Assembly (NCBI GenBank): GCA_021819105.1
Contig: JAKASK010000005.1
Location: forward strand, 38,072 to 102,071
Source: an archaeon
Lineage (GTDB): Archaea; Thermoproteota; Nitrososphaeria; Nitrososphaerales; Gagatemarchaeaceae
DNA length: 64,000 nucleotides
Direction: 5' to 3'
A model generated the notes under the pieces. The model worked only from the letters and a program-made list of their open reading frames with translations. It was not told the DNA's origin and did not search any database. This document shows, in pieces, positions 55,888 through 64,000 of the stretch. The first letter of the stretch is position 1. Each line of letters begins with the position of its first letter. The position numbers and the translations under genes were made by a program.

Positions 55888-55894
55888 GCACCGC

Positions 55895-56455
55895 ATGCCC
55901 AAGCGCTCGCAGGCGATCTTCGGGATAACCGGGACTCCGGGGACCGGGAAGAAGTCCGTGGCGCCCGCCGTCGCCCGCGCAATGCGGTCCCCCTTCATCA
56001 GCCTGAACGAGCTCGCGAAGTCGGAGGGGGCGCTGAGGGGCGAAGTCGTGGACACGGTGGCGCTCAGGACGGCCCTCGCGAAGCGACCGCGGGTCCCCGC
56101 CGTTGTGTACGGGCACCTGCTCCCCTACTCCATCGACAGGAGCATGGTCAGCCGGGTAGCTGTGCTGCGGTGCGAGCCGTCCGTCCTCAAGCAGAGGCTG
56201 GCGTCACGGGGGTATCCGGAAGAGAAGGTCCTCGACAACGTCCGGGCGGAGCTGATAGGCCTGGTCTCCGCGGACGCGCTCAAGGCCTTCGGGAAGAAGA
56301 GCTTCGAGGTAGACACCACCGACTCGACTCCGGCAGCCACGGCCGCCGAGATCGTGTCGGTAGCGGCGGGGAAGCGGAAGGGGAAGGGTCCCGTCGACTG
56401 GATGCCGAACTACGACTCCGGACCGAAGCTGAGGTCCCTGCTGCCTTCGCCCTGA
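55895..56455 (+). CDS. Fap7/AK6-like adenylate kinase
   Basis: A 186-residue P-loop protein: GITGTPGTGKKS (Walker A), VVYGHLLPYSIDRSMVSRVAVLRCEP, LASRGYPEEKVLDNVRAELIGL give the Fap7 layout. In archaea and eukaryotes Fap7 binds uS11 and helps the last steps of 40S/30S maturation. The C-terminus (GKRKGKGPVDWMPNY) is common in this family. It follows msrA by seven bases. Its 3' end overlaps the convergent HerA-type gene by 46 bases. Confidence 0.85.
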   Translation: MPKRSQAIFGITGTPGTGKKSVAPAVARAMRSPFISLNELAKSEGALRGEVVDTVALRTALAKRPRVPAVVYGHLLPYSIDRSMVSRVAVLRCEPSVLKQRLASRGYPEEKVLDNVRAELIGLVSADALKAFGKKSFEVDTTDSTPAATAAEIVSVAAGKRKGKGPVDWMPNYDSGPKLRSLLPSP

Positions 56456-57201
56456 GCGGAGTCTGCCCTCACCTGCACCAGCAGCGGGCTAGGCAGCCTC
56501 CCCAGGCTGACAACGGCCTCTCCCACCCTGAGCCTCGTGAGGTGCTCCCTCTGCTTCTGGTTGAGCCCCACCGACTCTCCGATCAGGGCCACGTCGTCGG
56601 GCCACGCGAGCCTGTGCACCACCTTCGTCCCCGAGTTCTTGACCACCTCCGCGGCCACATGGCTGGGGAACTGGGCCACGAACGCCATCGCCTCCCCGAA
56701 CTTCCGGAGTTCCGATATCATCCGCTCTCCCACCGTCGGAGGATCCTCGGGCCTCCTGAACGGGGCGATGTTCCTTGCCTCCTCCACCACCGTCAGGTGG
56801 TCCATGGGCCCCTTCTGCTTCACCTTCTCCTCGTAGATCATCTTCAGCACCACGTCGCAGAAGACCGCTCTCGATTGGATGTCCCGCATGTGGCCCAGCT
56901 CGACGCAGACGACTGCGCTCAGGAGCTCTTCCATCTTCAGGGGGCTCGACCCGCCGAAGGCCCTCCCAGCCTGGCCCTCCTTCAGCGGGACCAGCCTCCT
57001 CAGCAGCGCCACCTTGGTCTCGTTGTCGTAGGCAGACCTGAGCGGATAGGCTTCGATGGTGGCCACGAGTCCATCGATTGTCGGGACCTCGTCGGCGGAG
57101 CACTCGCTCAGACTCTTCTGGAGCGCGTTCCTGAACATGTACGCCTGGGGATGGGTGAAGTGGTACACGTCGGAGAACCTGTCAGTTAAACCTGACGGCA
57201 A
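56410..57201 (-). CDS. HerA/DUF87-type ATPase, C-terminal half only
   Basis: A 263-residue product. It contains LTVVEEARNIAPF (Walker B of HerA-like ATPases), the FGEAMAFVAQFPSHVAAEVVKNSGTKVVHRL block with the sensor Gln and the arginine-finger-like end WPDDVALIGESVGL. The Walker A loop and the N-terminal barrel of HerA are missing. The frame opens at TTG 57201 or GTG 57168, the latter 21 bases from a GGTTTAAC box. It is a truncated gene or a separately expressed C-terminal domain. Convergent overlap with fap7. Confidence 0.65.
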   Translation of the reverse strand: MPSGLTDRFSDVYHFTHPQAYMFRNALQKSLSECSADEVPTIDGLVATIEAYPLRSAYDNETKVALLRRLVPLKEGQAGRAFGGSSPLKMEELLSAVVCVELGHMRDIQSRAVFCDVVLKMIYEEKVKQKGPMDHLTVVEEARNIAPFRRPEDPPTVGERMISELRKFGEAMAFVAQFPSHVAAEVVKNSGTKVVHRLAWPDDVALIGESVGLNQKQREHLTRLRVGEAVVSLGRLPSPLLVQVRADSAQGEGSRDLSFGPES

Positions 57202-57333
57202 TCCACAGGCGAAGGGCGGGCTTTGGGTTTCCTTTCGATATCCGAGCCCTATTCAGTCCGGTCCATTCAAGGGGGCCCTTAATCGAGCGGTTTCTCTGGT
57301 GATTTCGACCCACCACGCAGGCTCGTCGGCCCG

Positions 57334-57576
57334 TCAGCGGTGGTGCAGGATCTCCGCGGTCGGCGTCCTGCCCACCTGGGGCGCGCTCCCGGCGGCGATG
57401 TGCCCGTTCAGCTCTCCTTGGAGGGCCCCCCGTAGTTCCTTGAGCTCCGGGCCTCTGAAGCGCTTCGACCCGATGGGTGCGCTGAGTTCGGCGAGCCGGT
57501 CGAGACTACGATTCTCAGGCTCTGGGCCCGGCAGGGAGGACAGCAGCTTCGAAACCAGTTCGTCAATCCATTCCAC
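57334..57576 (-). CDS. 80-residue helical protein, unknown
   Basis: From GTG 57576 the frame encodes VEWIDELVSKLLSSLPGPEPENRS..., a helical protein with the later segment GPELKELRGALQGELNGHIAAGS. A TATA-like GATATC at 57602 is about 26 bases ahead of the GTG, which supports this start over an earlier ATG. No family is recognised. It lies between the HerA-type fragment (same strand) and the IS630 element, and may be an intact small gene or a part of the disrupted locus. Confidence 0.4.
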   Translation of the reverse strand: MEWIDELVSKLLSSLPGPEPENRSLDRLAELSAPIGSKRFRGPELKELRGALQGELNGHIAAGSAPQVGRTPTAEILHHR

Positions 57577-57669
57577 GGCGCGAACATGGCGGGCGTACTG
57601 ATATCTGCGGGTTTTCGGCCTCGACTGGCACATTCACGGCCGTTTTCGGTGCTAGTTTGAGCCCTGGTA

Positions 57670-58797
57670 CTAACCCGGCCGACGCAAGTCTGTGAGCATA
57701 AAGTCTACGAACTTTGGCTCTCGCCTCCTTGGCCTATCGTCTCCGTCTCCTCTCCATGCTACACACTACCGCGGTAACAAGAGAGGCACTGGAGAGAGCC
57801 ATCAGAGAGGAACACGACGCTGACGTGAGGCTGAGGATGCTCCTGGTCCTGAAGGCGAAGTTCGACGGCGTGGGCCAGAACCGAGCTGCCAGGGAGCTCC
57901 ACTCGGTCAGCTCCTGGGCAGAGAAGTGGGTCAGGCGGTTCGAGGAGGAGGGCGTCGAGGGCCTCAGGACGAGGGAGAGGAGCCGGAGGCCTCCGGAGGT
58001 AGAGCGGTGCGTGATGGCAAGGATCGAGAGGGAGGTCATGACGGACCAAAGCGGCTGGACCGTGAGGGAGGTCAGGCAGTTGGTCCGCAGGGAGGCAGGG
58101 GTGACCTACAGCGAGAGGCACGTCCTCAGGCTTCTCCATCGATGGGGGGCGAGGGCGGTCGTCCCGGAGAAGAGGCTGGCCCACAAGGCCCCCCTCGAGG
58201 AGAGGCTCGATTTCAAAAAAGGACGGCCAGGCTCCTCAGGAACGTCCCCGAAGGGTTCGCCGTCGTCTCAGAGGACGAGTCCATCTTCCTTCAGGACATA
58301 GAGACGAAGAGGGTGTGGGCGGCCGCAGGGATCAGGCCTGTCCGCGTCGTATCAGGCTCTCACTTCAGGACGGTCGTCTTCGGGGCCATCTCGATCGACG
58401 GGGCGCAGTTCTTCAGGCAGCACGAGACGTTCGACGGCCCAGCGTTCCTCGACTACCTGAAGAAGCTGCACAGGAGGTTCGGCGGCAGGCTCTACCTCTT
58501 CCTCGACAGGGCGAACCAGCACAGGAGGACCAGGATAGTGACCGATTACCTGAGGAGGAACAGGAAGGCGCTCAGGGTGAGGTGGATCCCGACGGCCTCC
58601 CCTGAGTTCAACGCGATGGAGGAGTGCTGGAGGCAGGGAGAGAAGGACCTCTCGGCCCTGCCCATCTTCCCCACGTCGGTAGAGCAGTTGAAGGGGTTCC
58701 TCGCGAGGTACTACCGGACGAGGAGGTTCGGGCTCGACATGCGGAGCTTCCTCCTGACGGACAGGTGCTGCTCATGAAGTTACGTCGGCCAGGTTAG
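57670..58797 (+). mobile_element. IS630-family insertion sequence
   Basis: The element is bounded by TA dinucleotides (57671-57672 and 58795-58796) and terminal inverted repeats: 14 of 18 bases match between ACCCGGCCGACG... on the left and the reverse complement of the right end, with GGCCGACG identical. IS630 elements duplicate a TA target. Length is about 1.1 kb. The right repeat starts next to the transposase stop codon. Confidence 0.8.
57756..58777 (+). CDS. IS630-family transposase, expressed through a -1 frameshift
   Basis: Two frames together encode about 340 residues. Frame 1 (57756-58301) has the N-terminal HTH parts (RAARELHSVSSWAEKWVRRFEEEGVEGL, then a Winged helix with SERHVLRLLHRWG). 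At the A6 run 58215-58220 the sense passes to the -1 frame, which holds the DDE catalytic domain: EDESIFL (D), LFLDRANQHR (D) and EFNAMEECW (E). All three acidic residues are present. Frame 1 alone would end in an unrelated tail. The slip site TTC-AAA-AAA-G allows re-pairing of Lys tRNA, as in many IS transposases. Confidence 0.8.
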
Positions 58798-58856
58798 CTT
58801 AGGCCCGAAAATTCATGCCCCGGCCGGGATTCGGGCCTGCAGATGCGGGCCTAAGC
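58797..58856. repeat. Structured element next to IS630, copy 1 of the katG-flanking repeat
   Basis: AGGCCCGAA (58801-58809) is inversely repeated as TTCGGGCCT (58830-58838), and GCTTAGGCCCG (58797-58807) as CGGGCCTAAGC (58846-58856). A palindrome CCCGGCCGGG lies in the loop. The inner 32 bases (58802-58833) recur in the same orientation at 61679-61710 with three mismatches. Confidence 0.6.
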
Positions 58857-59005
58857 GTCTTCGAGACCGGGGAAGCCAGCCAACGCGCCCTTCGGCCCCG
58901 CTCGTCGTCTGTCGCTCTCGCAGAGGACGGGACCTGGGCATGAACAATCATGCCATCGGTACTTATGAAGTGTTCCGAGCCGGACAGACTCGCTCCCGAT
59001 TTTGA

Positions 59006-61264
<2,259 letters not shown>

Positions 61265-61279
61265 TCACTATATGCGCCC

Positions 61280-61483
61280 ATGGCTAGCCATGAGAAGCGC
61301 ATGAAGTGCTATTACTGCGACCAAGAGGCTCGGGCCATCTGCAAAGAATGCGGCCGCGCCAGCTGCAAAGAGCATGGTACGACAACCGTTCATCACCTGC
61401 ACGTGACAACCGGCTTTACATTCATCTGCAACGAGTGCAACAAAGCTTACCAGACACCGGGCGACATGGTTCCGACGAAATGA
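61280..61483 (+). CDS. Small zinc protein (DUF2180/B-box-like)
   Basis: A 67-residue protein with CYYCDQEARAICKECGRASCKEHG, that is, two CxxC-type pairs plus Cys and His, then HHLHVTTGFTFICNECNKAYQ with another CxxC. The spacing fits the archaeal DUF2180 or B-box zinc fold. It starts 15 bases after katG. Function unknown; DNA, RNA or protein binding is possible. Confidence 0.65.
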   Translation: MASHEKRMKCYYCDQEARAICKECGRASCKEHGTTTVHHLHVTTGFTFICNECNKAYQTPGDMVPTK

Positions 61484-61716
61484 GCTGTGCCTGCTTTATC
61501 CTTCTTTCCAGGGTCGCCAACTCGGCCAGGAAGCTCTCCGCCCGAGGCTTCAGAACGTCCGAAATAGCGCGGGGGCTGAAGGTCACCCAGCCCGCGGTGG
61601 CCCAGTATCTTAAGGGCAGGCTACAATGCGGAATATGGGTTGTCATCTTCCTGCATCCACCCGGGATACCTCGGACTTGGCCCGAAAATACATGCCCCGG
61701 CCAGGACTCGGCATAA
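61480..61716 (+). pseudogene. HTH regulator fragment (COG2522-like)
   Basis: From ATG 61480, overlapping the previous stop by four bases, the frame encodes SRVANSARKLSARGFRTSEIARGLKVTQPAVAQYLKGRLQ, a helix-turn-helix of the kind of archaeal Xre-type regulators (conserved VTQPAV-YL). The first residues of the family and the whole C-terminal domain are missing, and the frame ends inside the second copy of the katG-flanking repeat. So the gene has been cut, probably by the event that brought katG. Confidence 0.5.
61679..61710. repeat. Copy 2 of the katG-flanking repeat
   Basis: This copy matches 58802-58833 at 29 of 32 bases in direct orientation. The outer arms of copy 1 are not kept, so only CCGA/TCGG of the hairpin remains. 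Confidence 0.6.
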
Positions 61717-61798
61717 TTAGTCATGTTATCGACGCTCAAAGAAACGCCTAGCCATTGTAATTACCTGCCCCGGTTGCGGCGTCTAGCAGCTCGCGGAT

Positions 61799-62215
61799 TC
61801 ACGAAGCCGATTGAGCGAGCTCCTCAACCCTCTTCTCAATCTCGTTCCTAATCCTTCTAACTTTCGGTAAAGGCTTCCCTTTGGGATCCTCGAGATTCCA
61901 GTCGACGAGCTTCTTGTTCATTCTCTCGAGCATCGGCCTAGGGCAGACTTTCTCGACCGAGCAGCCCATGGCGATGACTAGGCCTGCCTTGTCTATCATC
62001 CCCATGGTGAGCATCTTCGGCCTCTTGAGGGAGAAGTTGAACGCCTTCTCAGCCATGGCCTCGACCACAGCAGGGTTGACTGTCATGGCAGGCATTGTCC
62101 CAGCGCTTTCGGCTTCGAATCCCTTTCTCCTTGCGAATGCCTCCGCCATCTGGCTCCTCCCGGCGTTCTCCACACAGACGAAGAGCAGGCGAGCTCGCTT
62201 GATGCCCTGACTCAT
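61799..62215 (-). CDS. arsC: Arsenate reductase, low-molecular-weight phosphatase type
   Basis: A 138-residue enzyme reducing arsenate to arsenite. The P-loop CVENAGRSQMAEAF has the C-x5-R nucleophile motif; later cysteines occur in MGCSVEKVCP, used for the disulphide relay; WNLEDPKGKP has the general-acid Asp-Pro. It is the last gene of an operon with acr3 and arsR, ten bases after acr3. Thioredoxin-type donors are expected. Confidence 0.9.
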   Translation of the reverse strand: MSQGIKRARLLFVCVENAGRSQMAEAFARRKGFEAESAGTMPAMTVNPAVVEAMAEKAFNFSLKRPKMLTMGMIDKAGLVIAMGCSVEKVCPRPMLERMNKKLVDWNLEDPKGKPLPKVRRIRNEIEKRVEELAQSAS

Positions 62216-62225
62216 TTACAACGCC

Positions 62226-63296
62226 TCAGGTGACCTCGAGCCCGGGCTCTCCTCCAACGGGCCTTCCGGTGACAAATGGAGCCACCTTGTTTGGGGGCAC
62301 CGCGACGTGAACGAAGTATCTCTTCTGCAGCCAATACGCAACATTGACGAGACTTATCATGACTGGCACCTCGATGAGGGGCCCGATCACGGTGGCGAAA
62401 GCCTCCTGCGAGGCGAGTCCGAAGACCGACACCCCCACCGCAATGGCGAGCTCGAAGTTGTTGCTGGCCGCCGTAAATGCGAGGGTGGTCGTCTTCTGGT
62501 AATCCATCCTTGAGTACATCCCGAGCGCGAAAGACGAGAAGAACATTATGACGAAGTAGATTAGGAGAGGAACGGCGACCAGAAGGACGTCATACGGAAG
62601 ACTGACTATCACTGCGCCCTTCAACGAGAACATGACTACGATGGTGAAGAGGAGGGCGATGAGGGACGTTGGAGCGAGCTTCGGAATCAGGGTCTTCTCA
62701 TACCACTCTTGTCCCTTGCGCTTCAGGAAGTAGAACCTCGTCGCGACGCCTCCGAAGAACGGAATCCCCAAGTAGACGATGACCGACTCGGCAACTGCGA
62801 GAAGCGAGATGTTGACTACAGTACCCTGTCCGCCAATCCAAGAGCTGGCCAGAGTGATGTAGAAGTAGGCCAGGATGCTGTATAAGACAATCTGAAAGAT
62901 GGAGTTGAGGGCCACGAGGATCGCCGCCCACTCGCTGTCTCCATTTGCGAGGTTGTTCCAGACTATCACCATTGCGATGCACCTAGCGAGGCCGACGACG
63001 ATCAGGCCGTTCCGAAGCCCAGGATAGCTTCCCAGGAAAGCCCAGGCCAGCAGGAACATAAGGAGCGGGCCTACAAGCCAGTTTAGGACCAACGAAGTGG
63101 AGAGCATGGTCTTCGAACCGCTTTCGCGTACTATCTTCCGCAAGTCTTCGTACCTAACTCGGGCGAGGGGTGGGTACATCATCCAGATCAGCCCGATGGC
63201 TATCGGAATCGACGTGGTTCCGACGCTCAGTGAGTTCAGAGCGCTGGAAATGCCGGGGAAGGCGTAGCCCGCAGACACGCCCACCGCCATCGCCAA
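62226..63296 (-). CDS. acr3: Arsenite efflux transporter of the ACR3 family
   Basis: A 356-residue membrane protein with about ten segments: [60 protein letters not shown] with the conserved Cys, and [20 protein letters not shown] are ACR3 marks. It pumps arsenite out, driven by the proton gradient. TTG 63296 is the first usual start in frame. The frame is open for about 60 more bases and reads [13 protein letters not shown], which looks like the real first helix, so the N-terminus may begin earlier at an unusual codon. Confidence 0.9.
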   Translation of the reverse strand: MAMAVGVSAGYAFPGISSALNSLSVGTTSIPIAIGLIWMMYPPLARVRYEDLRKIVRESGSKTMLSTSLVLNWLVGPLLMFLLAWAFLGSYPGLRNGLIVVGLARCIAMVIVWNNLANGDSEWAAILVALNSIFQIVLYSILAYFYITLASSWIGGQGTVVNISLLAVAESVIVYLGIPFFGGVATRFYFLKRKGQEWYEKTLIPKLAPTSLIALLFTIVVMFSLKGAVIVSLPYDVLLVAVPLLIYFVIMFFSSFALGMYSRMDYQKTTTLAFTAASNNFELAIAVGVSVFGLASQEAFATVIGPLIEVPVMISLVNVAYWLQKRYFVHVAVPPNKVAPFVTGRPVGGEPGLEVT

Positions 63297-63374
63297 GAAT
63301 ATCCATAACGTGAGGAACCTGGTGAGGAAAGAGAGGCGACCCCGGGGTTTTTCTTTCGAGCTAACCCATCCCCG

Positions 63375-63749
63375 CTAAGACGTCAGGTTCTTGAGGAGCT
63401 CCAGCGCCGGTGAATCCTGAACTTCATAGAAGACGAACCTGCCTTTCTTGCTCCTATGAAGCAAATCGGCCTGCTCCAGAAGGCCAAGGTGATGCGACAC
63501 TGTAGGTTGGGGCAATCCAAGCGCCGACTCTAGCTCGCAGACGCACATTTCACGCTTCGAAAGAAGTAGCAGGATCCTCATCCTGTTCGAGTCTCCAATG
63601 GCTCCCATCAGCTTCTCTGCCCGGCGGAGTCTTGACGCAAATTCCGGTGTCGATAGCTTCCTGGCATCCTCTTCAGCCTGCCTGATGTCAGAGGGTTGAC
63701 AAATGTCGAGCTCTATGAGCCGCTGGACTGATGAACTCCGGCGCTTCAT
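63375..63749 (-). CDS. arsR: ArsR-family arsenic-responsive repressor
   Basis: A 124-residue winged-helix protein. DSNRMRILLLLSKREMCVCELESALGLPQPTVSHHLGLLEQADLLHRSKKGRFVFYEV is the SmtB/ArsR core; the CVC in CVCELE is the arsenite-binding pair of ArsR. The N-terminus is longer than usual (about 45 residues). The repressor should leave its site when arsenite binds. ATG about 27 bases from the TATA box within a palindrome. First gene of the ars operon. Confidence 0.9.
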   Translation of the reverse strand: MKRRSSSVQRLIELDICQPSDIRQAEEDARKLSTPEFASRLRRAEKLMGAIGDSNRMRILLLLSKREMCVCELESALGLPQPTVSHHLGLLEQADLLHRSKKGRFVFYEVQDSPALELLKNLTS

Positions 63750-63769
63750 GTCGCACAGCTGAATGAATC

Positions 63770-63785
63770 CACATATATTAATGTG
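63770..63785 (-). promoter_or_regulatory. ars operator/TATA element
   Basis: CACATATATTAATGTG has inverted arms CACAT and ATGTG around A/T-rich DNA. On the minus strand TTAATATATG is the TATA box, centred about 27 bases before the arsR ATG, so a bound ArsR dimer would block TBP. Confidence 0.65.
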
Positions 63786-64000
63786 TCATAAGCAATTCTC
63801 AGGACTGGTAATCGTCTTCCTTGGATAAATAAGCCGCACAGGGCGCAACCCTCGAGGGGCGTGTGAAGATATGAAACCCTAACTCCGGTCGTTTTGGGGA
63901 ATAACTTTTCCGAGTAATGCGCCTTCGGCTGATTTTTGAGAACGTTTTCGGTCCCTTCCTTGTAGAAATGCTGAAGTATATGTATTCCCCATGGGGAATA
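63786..64000. other. Region to window end without a gene, with palindromic site
   Basis: No frame is supported up to the window end. TATTCCCCATGGGGAATA (63983-64000) is a perfect 18-base palindrome preceded by GTATATG, and its half GGGGAATA recurs at 63896-63903. It may be the operator of a gene that starts beyond the window. Confidence 0.45.

Overview
The window is archaeal chromosomal DNA of high G+C content. The archaeal markers are a TATA-binding protein, an archaeal histone, ABCE1, a CDC48/VAT ATPase, class I lysyl-tRNA synthetase, ATP-dependent DNA ligase, ribosomal protein eS17, Trm5, Fap7, a KEOPS-type Cgi121 protein and two tRNA genes with introns or insertions. Together with a cupredoxin / Rieske / cytochrome b cluster and a DUF2180-like zinc protein, the gene set fits the TACK group, most likely a relative of Nitrososphaerota (Thaumarchaeota) living on organic matter. 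The phylum is an inference. No ammonia-oxidation genes are seen. Most genes lack a Shine-Dalgarno sequence. Instead a TATA element lies about 24-30 bases upstream of an ATG, GTG or TTG, so leaderless transcription is the rule, and this was used to choose many starts.

Layout. 1-9.8 kb: housekeeping genes (P-loop kinase fragment, prepilin peptidase, DNA ligase with RimI, degenerate site-2-protease-like protein, LarA-like protein, PyrE, a decayed acetyltransferase, TBP, signal peptidase, Mrr-like nuclease, PH-domain protein). 9.8-16.7 kb: a complete oligopeptide ABC transporter with a small winged-helix protein and a Thr-stalked binding protein. 16.7-21 kb: LysA, NlpC/P60, a DUF1028 protein and a DapB-like dehydrogenase. 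21-22.8 kb: a TnpB gene and an inverted-repeat unit with short remnants. 22.8-28.1 kb: PPC protein, a three-gene ABC-2 exporter, DUF99 and a GlcD-type oxidase. 28.1-31.2 kb: cupredoxin, Rieske protein and cytochrome b, an electron-transfer module without an evident cytochrome c1. 31.2-43 kb: Trm5, ABCE1, SurE, a stress pair (winged-helix regulator divergent to Hsp20-CDC48), LysRS, uracil-DNA glycosylase and an M13 metallopeptidase.

43-52 kb alternates accessory and core DNA: tRNA-Arg with a D-loop insertion, a secreted protein of lower G+C, an ABC-2 permease with a 50-residue membrane protein, an S-component-like membrane protein, a compact operon (TatD, eS17, SerK-like, MoaD-like, Cgi121), histone, tRNA-Glu with an intron, a cysteine-free VKOR-like protein and a fragment of a repeat-type structural protein. 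52-57.6 kb is again mostly core (antiporter, FTR1-like permease, SelB-like pseudo-GTPase, MsrA, Fap7, HerA-type C-terminal half).

57.6-64 kb is a mobile and resistance region. It holds an IS630-family element with a -1 frameshift site, an A/T-richer katG of bacterial type whose surroundings are flanked by two copies of a structured 32-bp repeat, a broken HTH gene, and an arsR-acr3-arsC arsenic operon with an operator overlapping its TATA box. I found no wholly new defence or metabolic system. The best leads are single TATA elements that seem to serve two divergent leaderless genes, the tandem TATA repeat in front of tbp, a possible pathway for using bacterial wall peptides (Opp, NlpC/P60, LysA), the katG island and the D-loop tRNA insertion.
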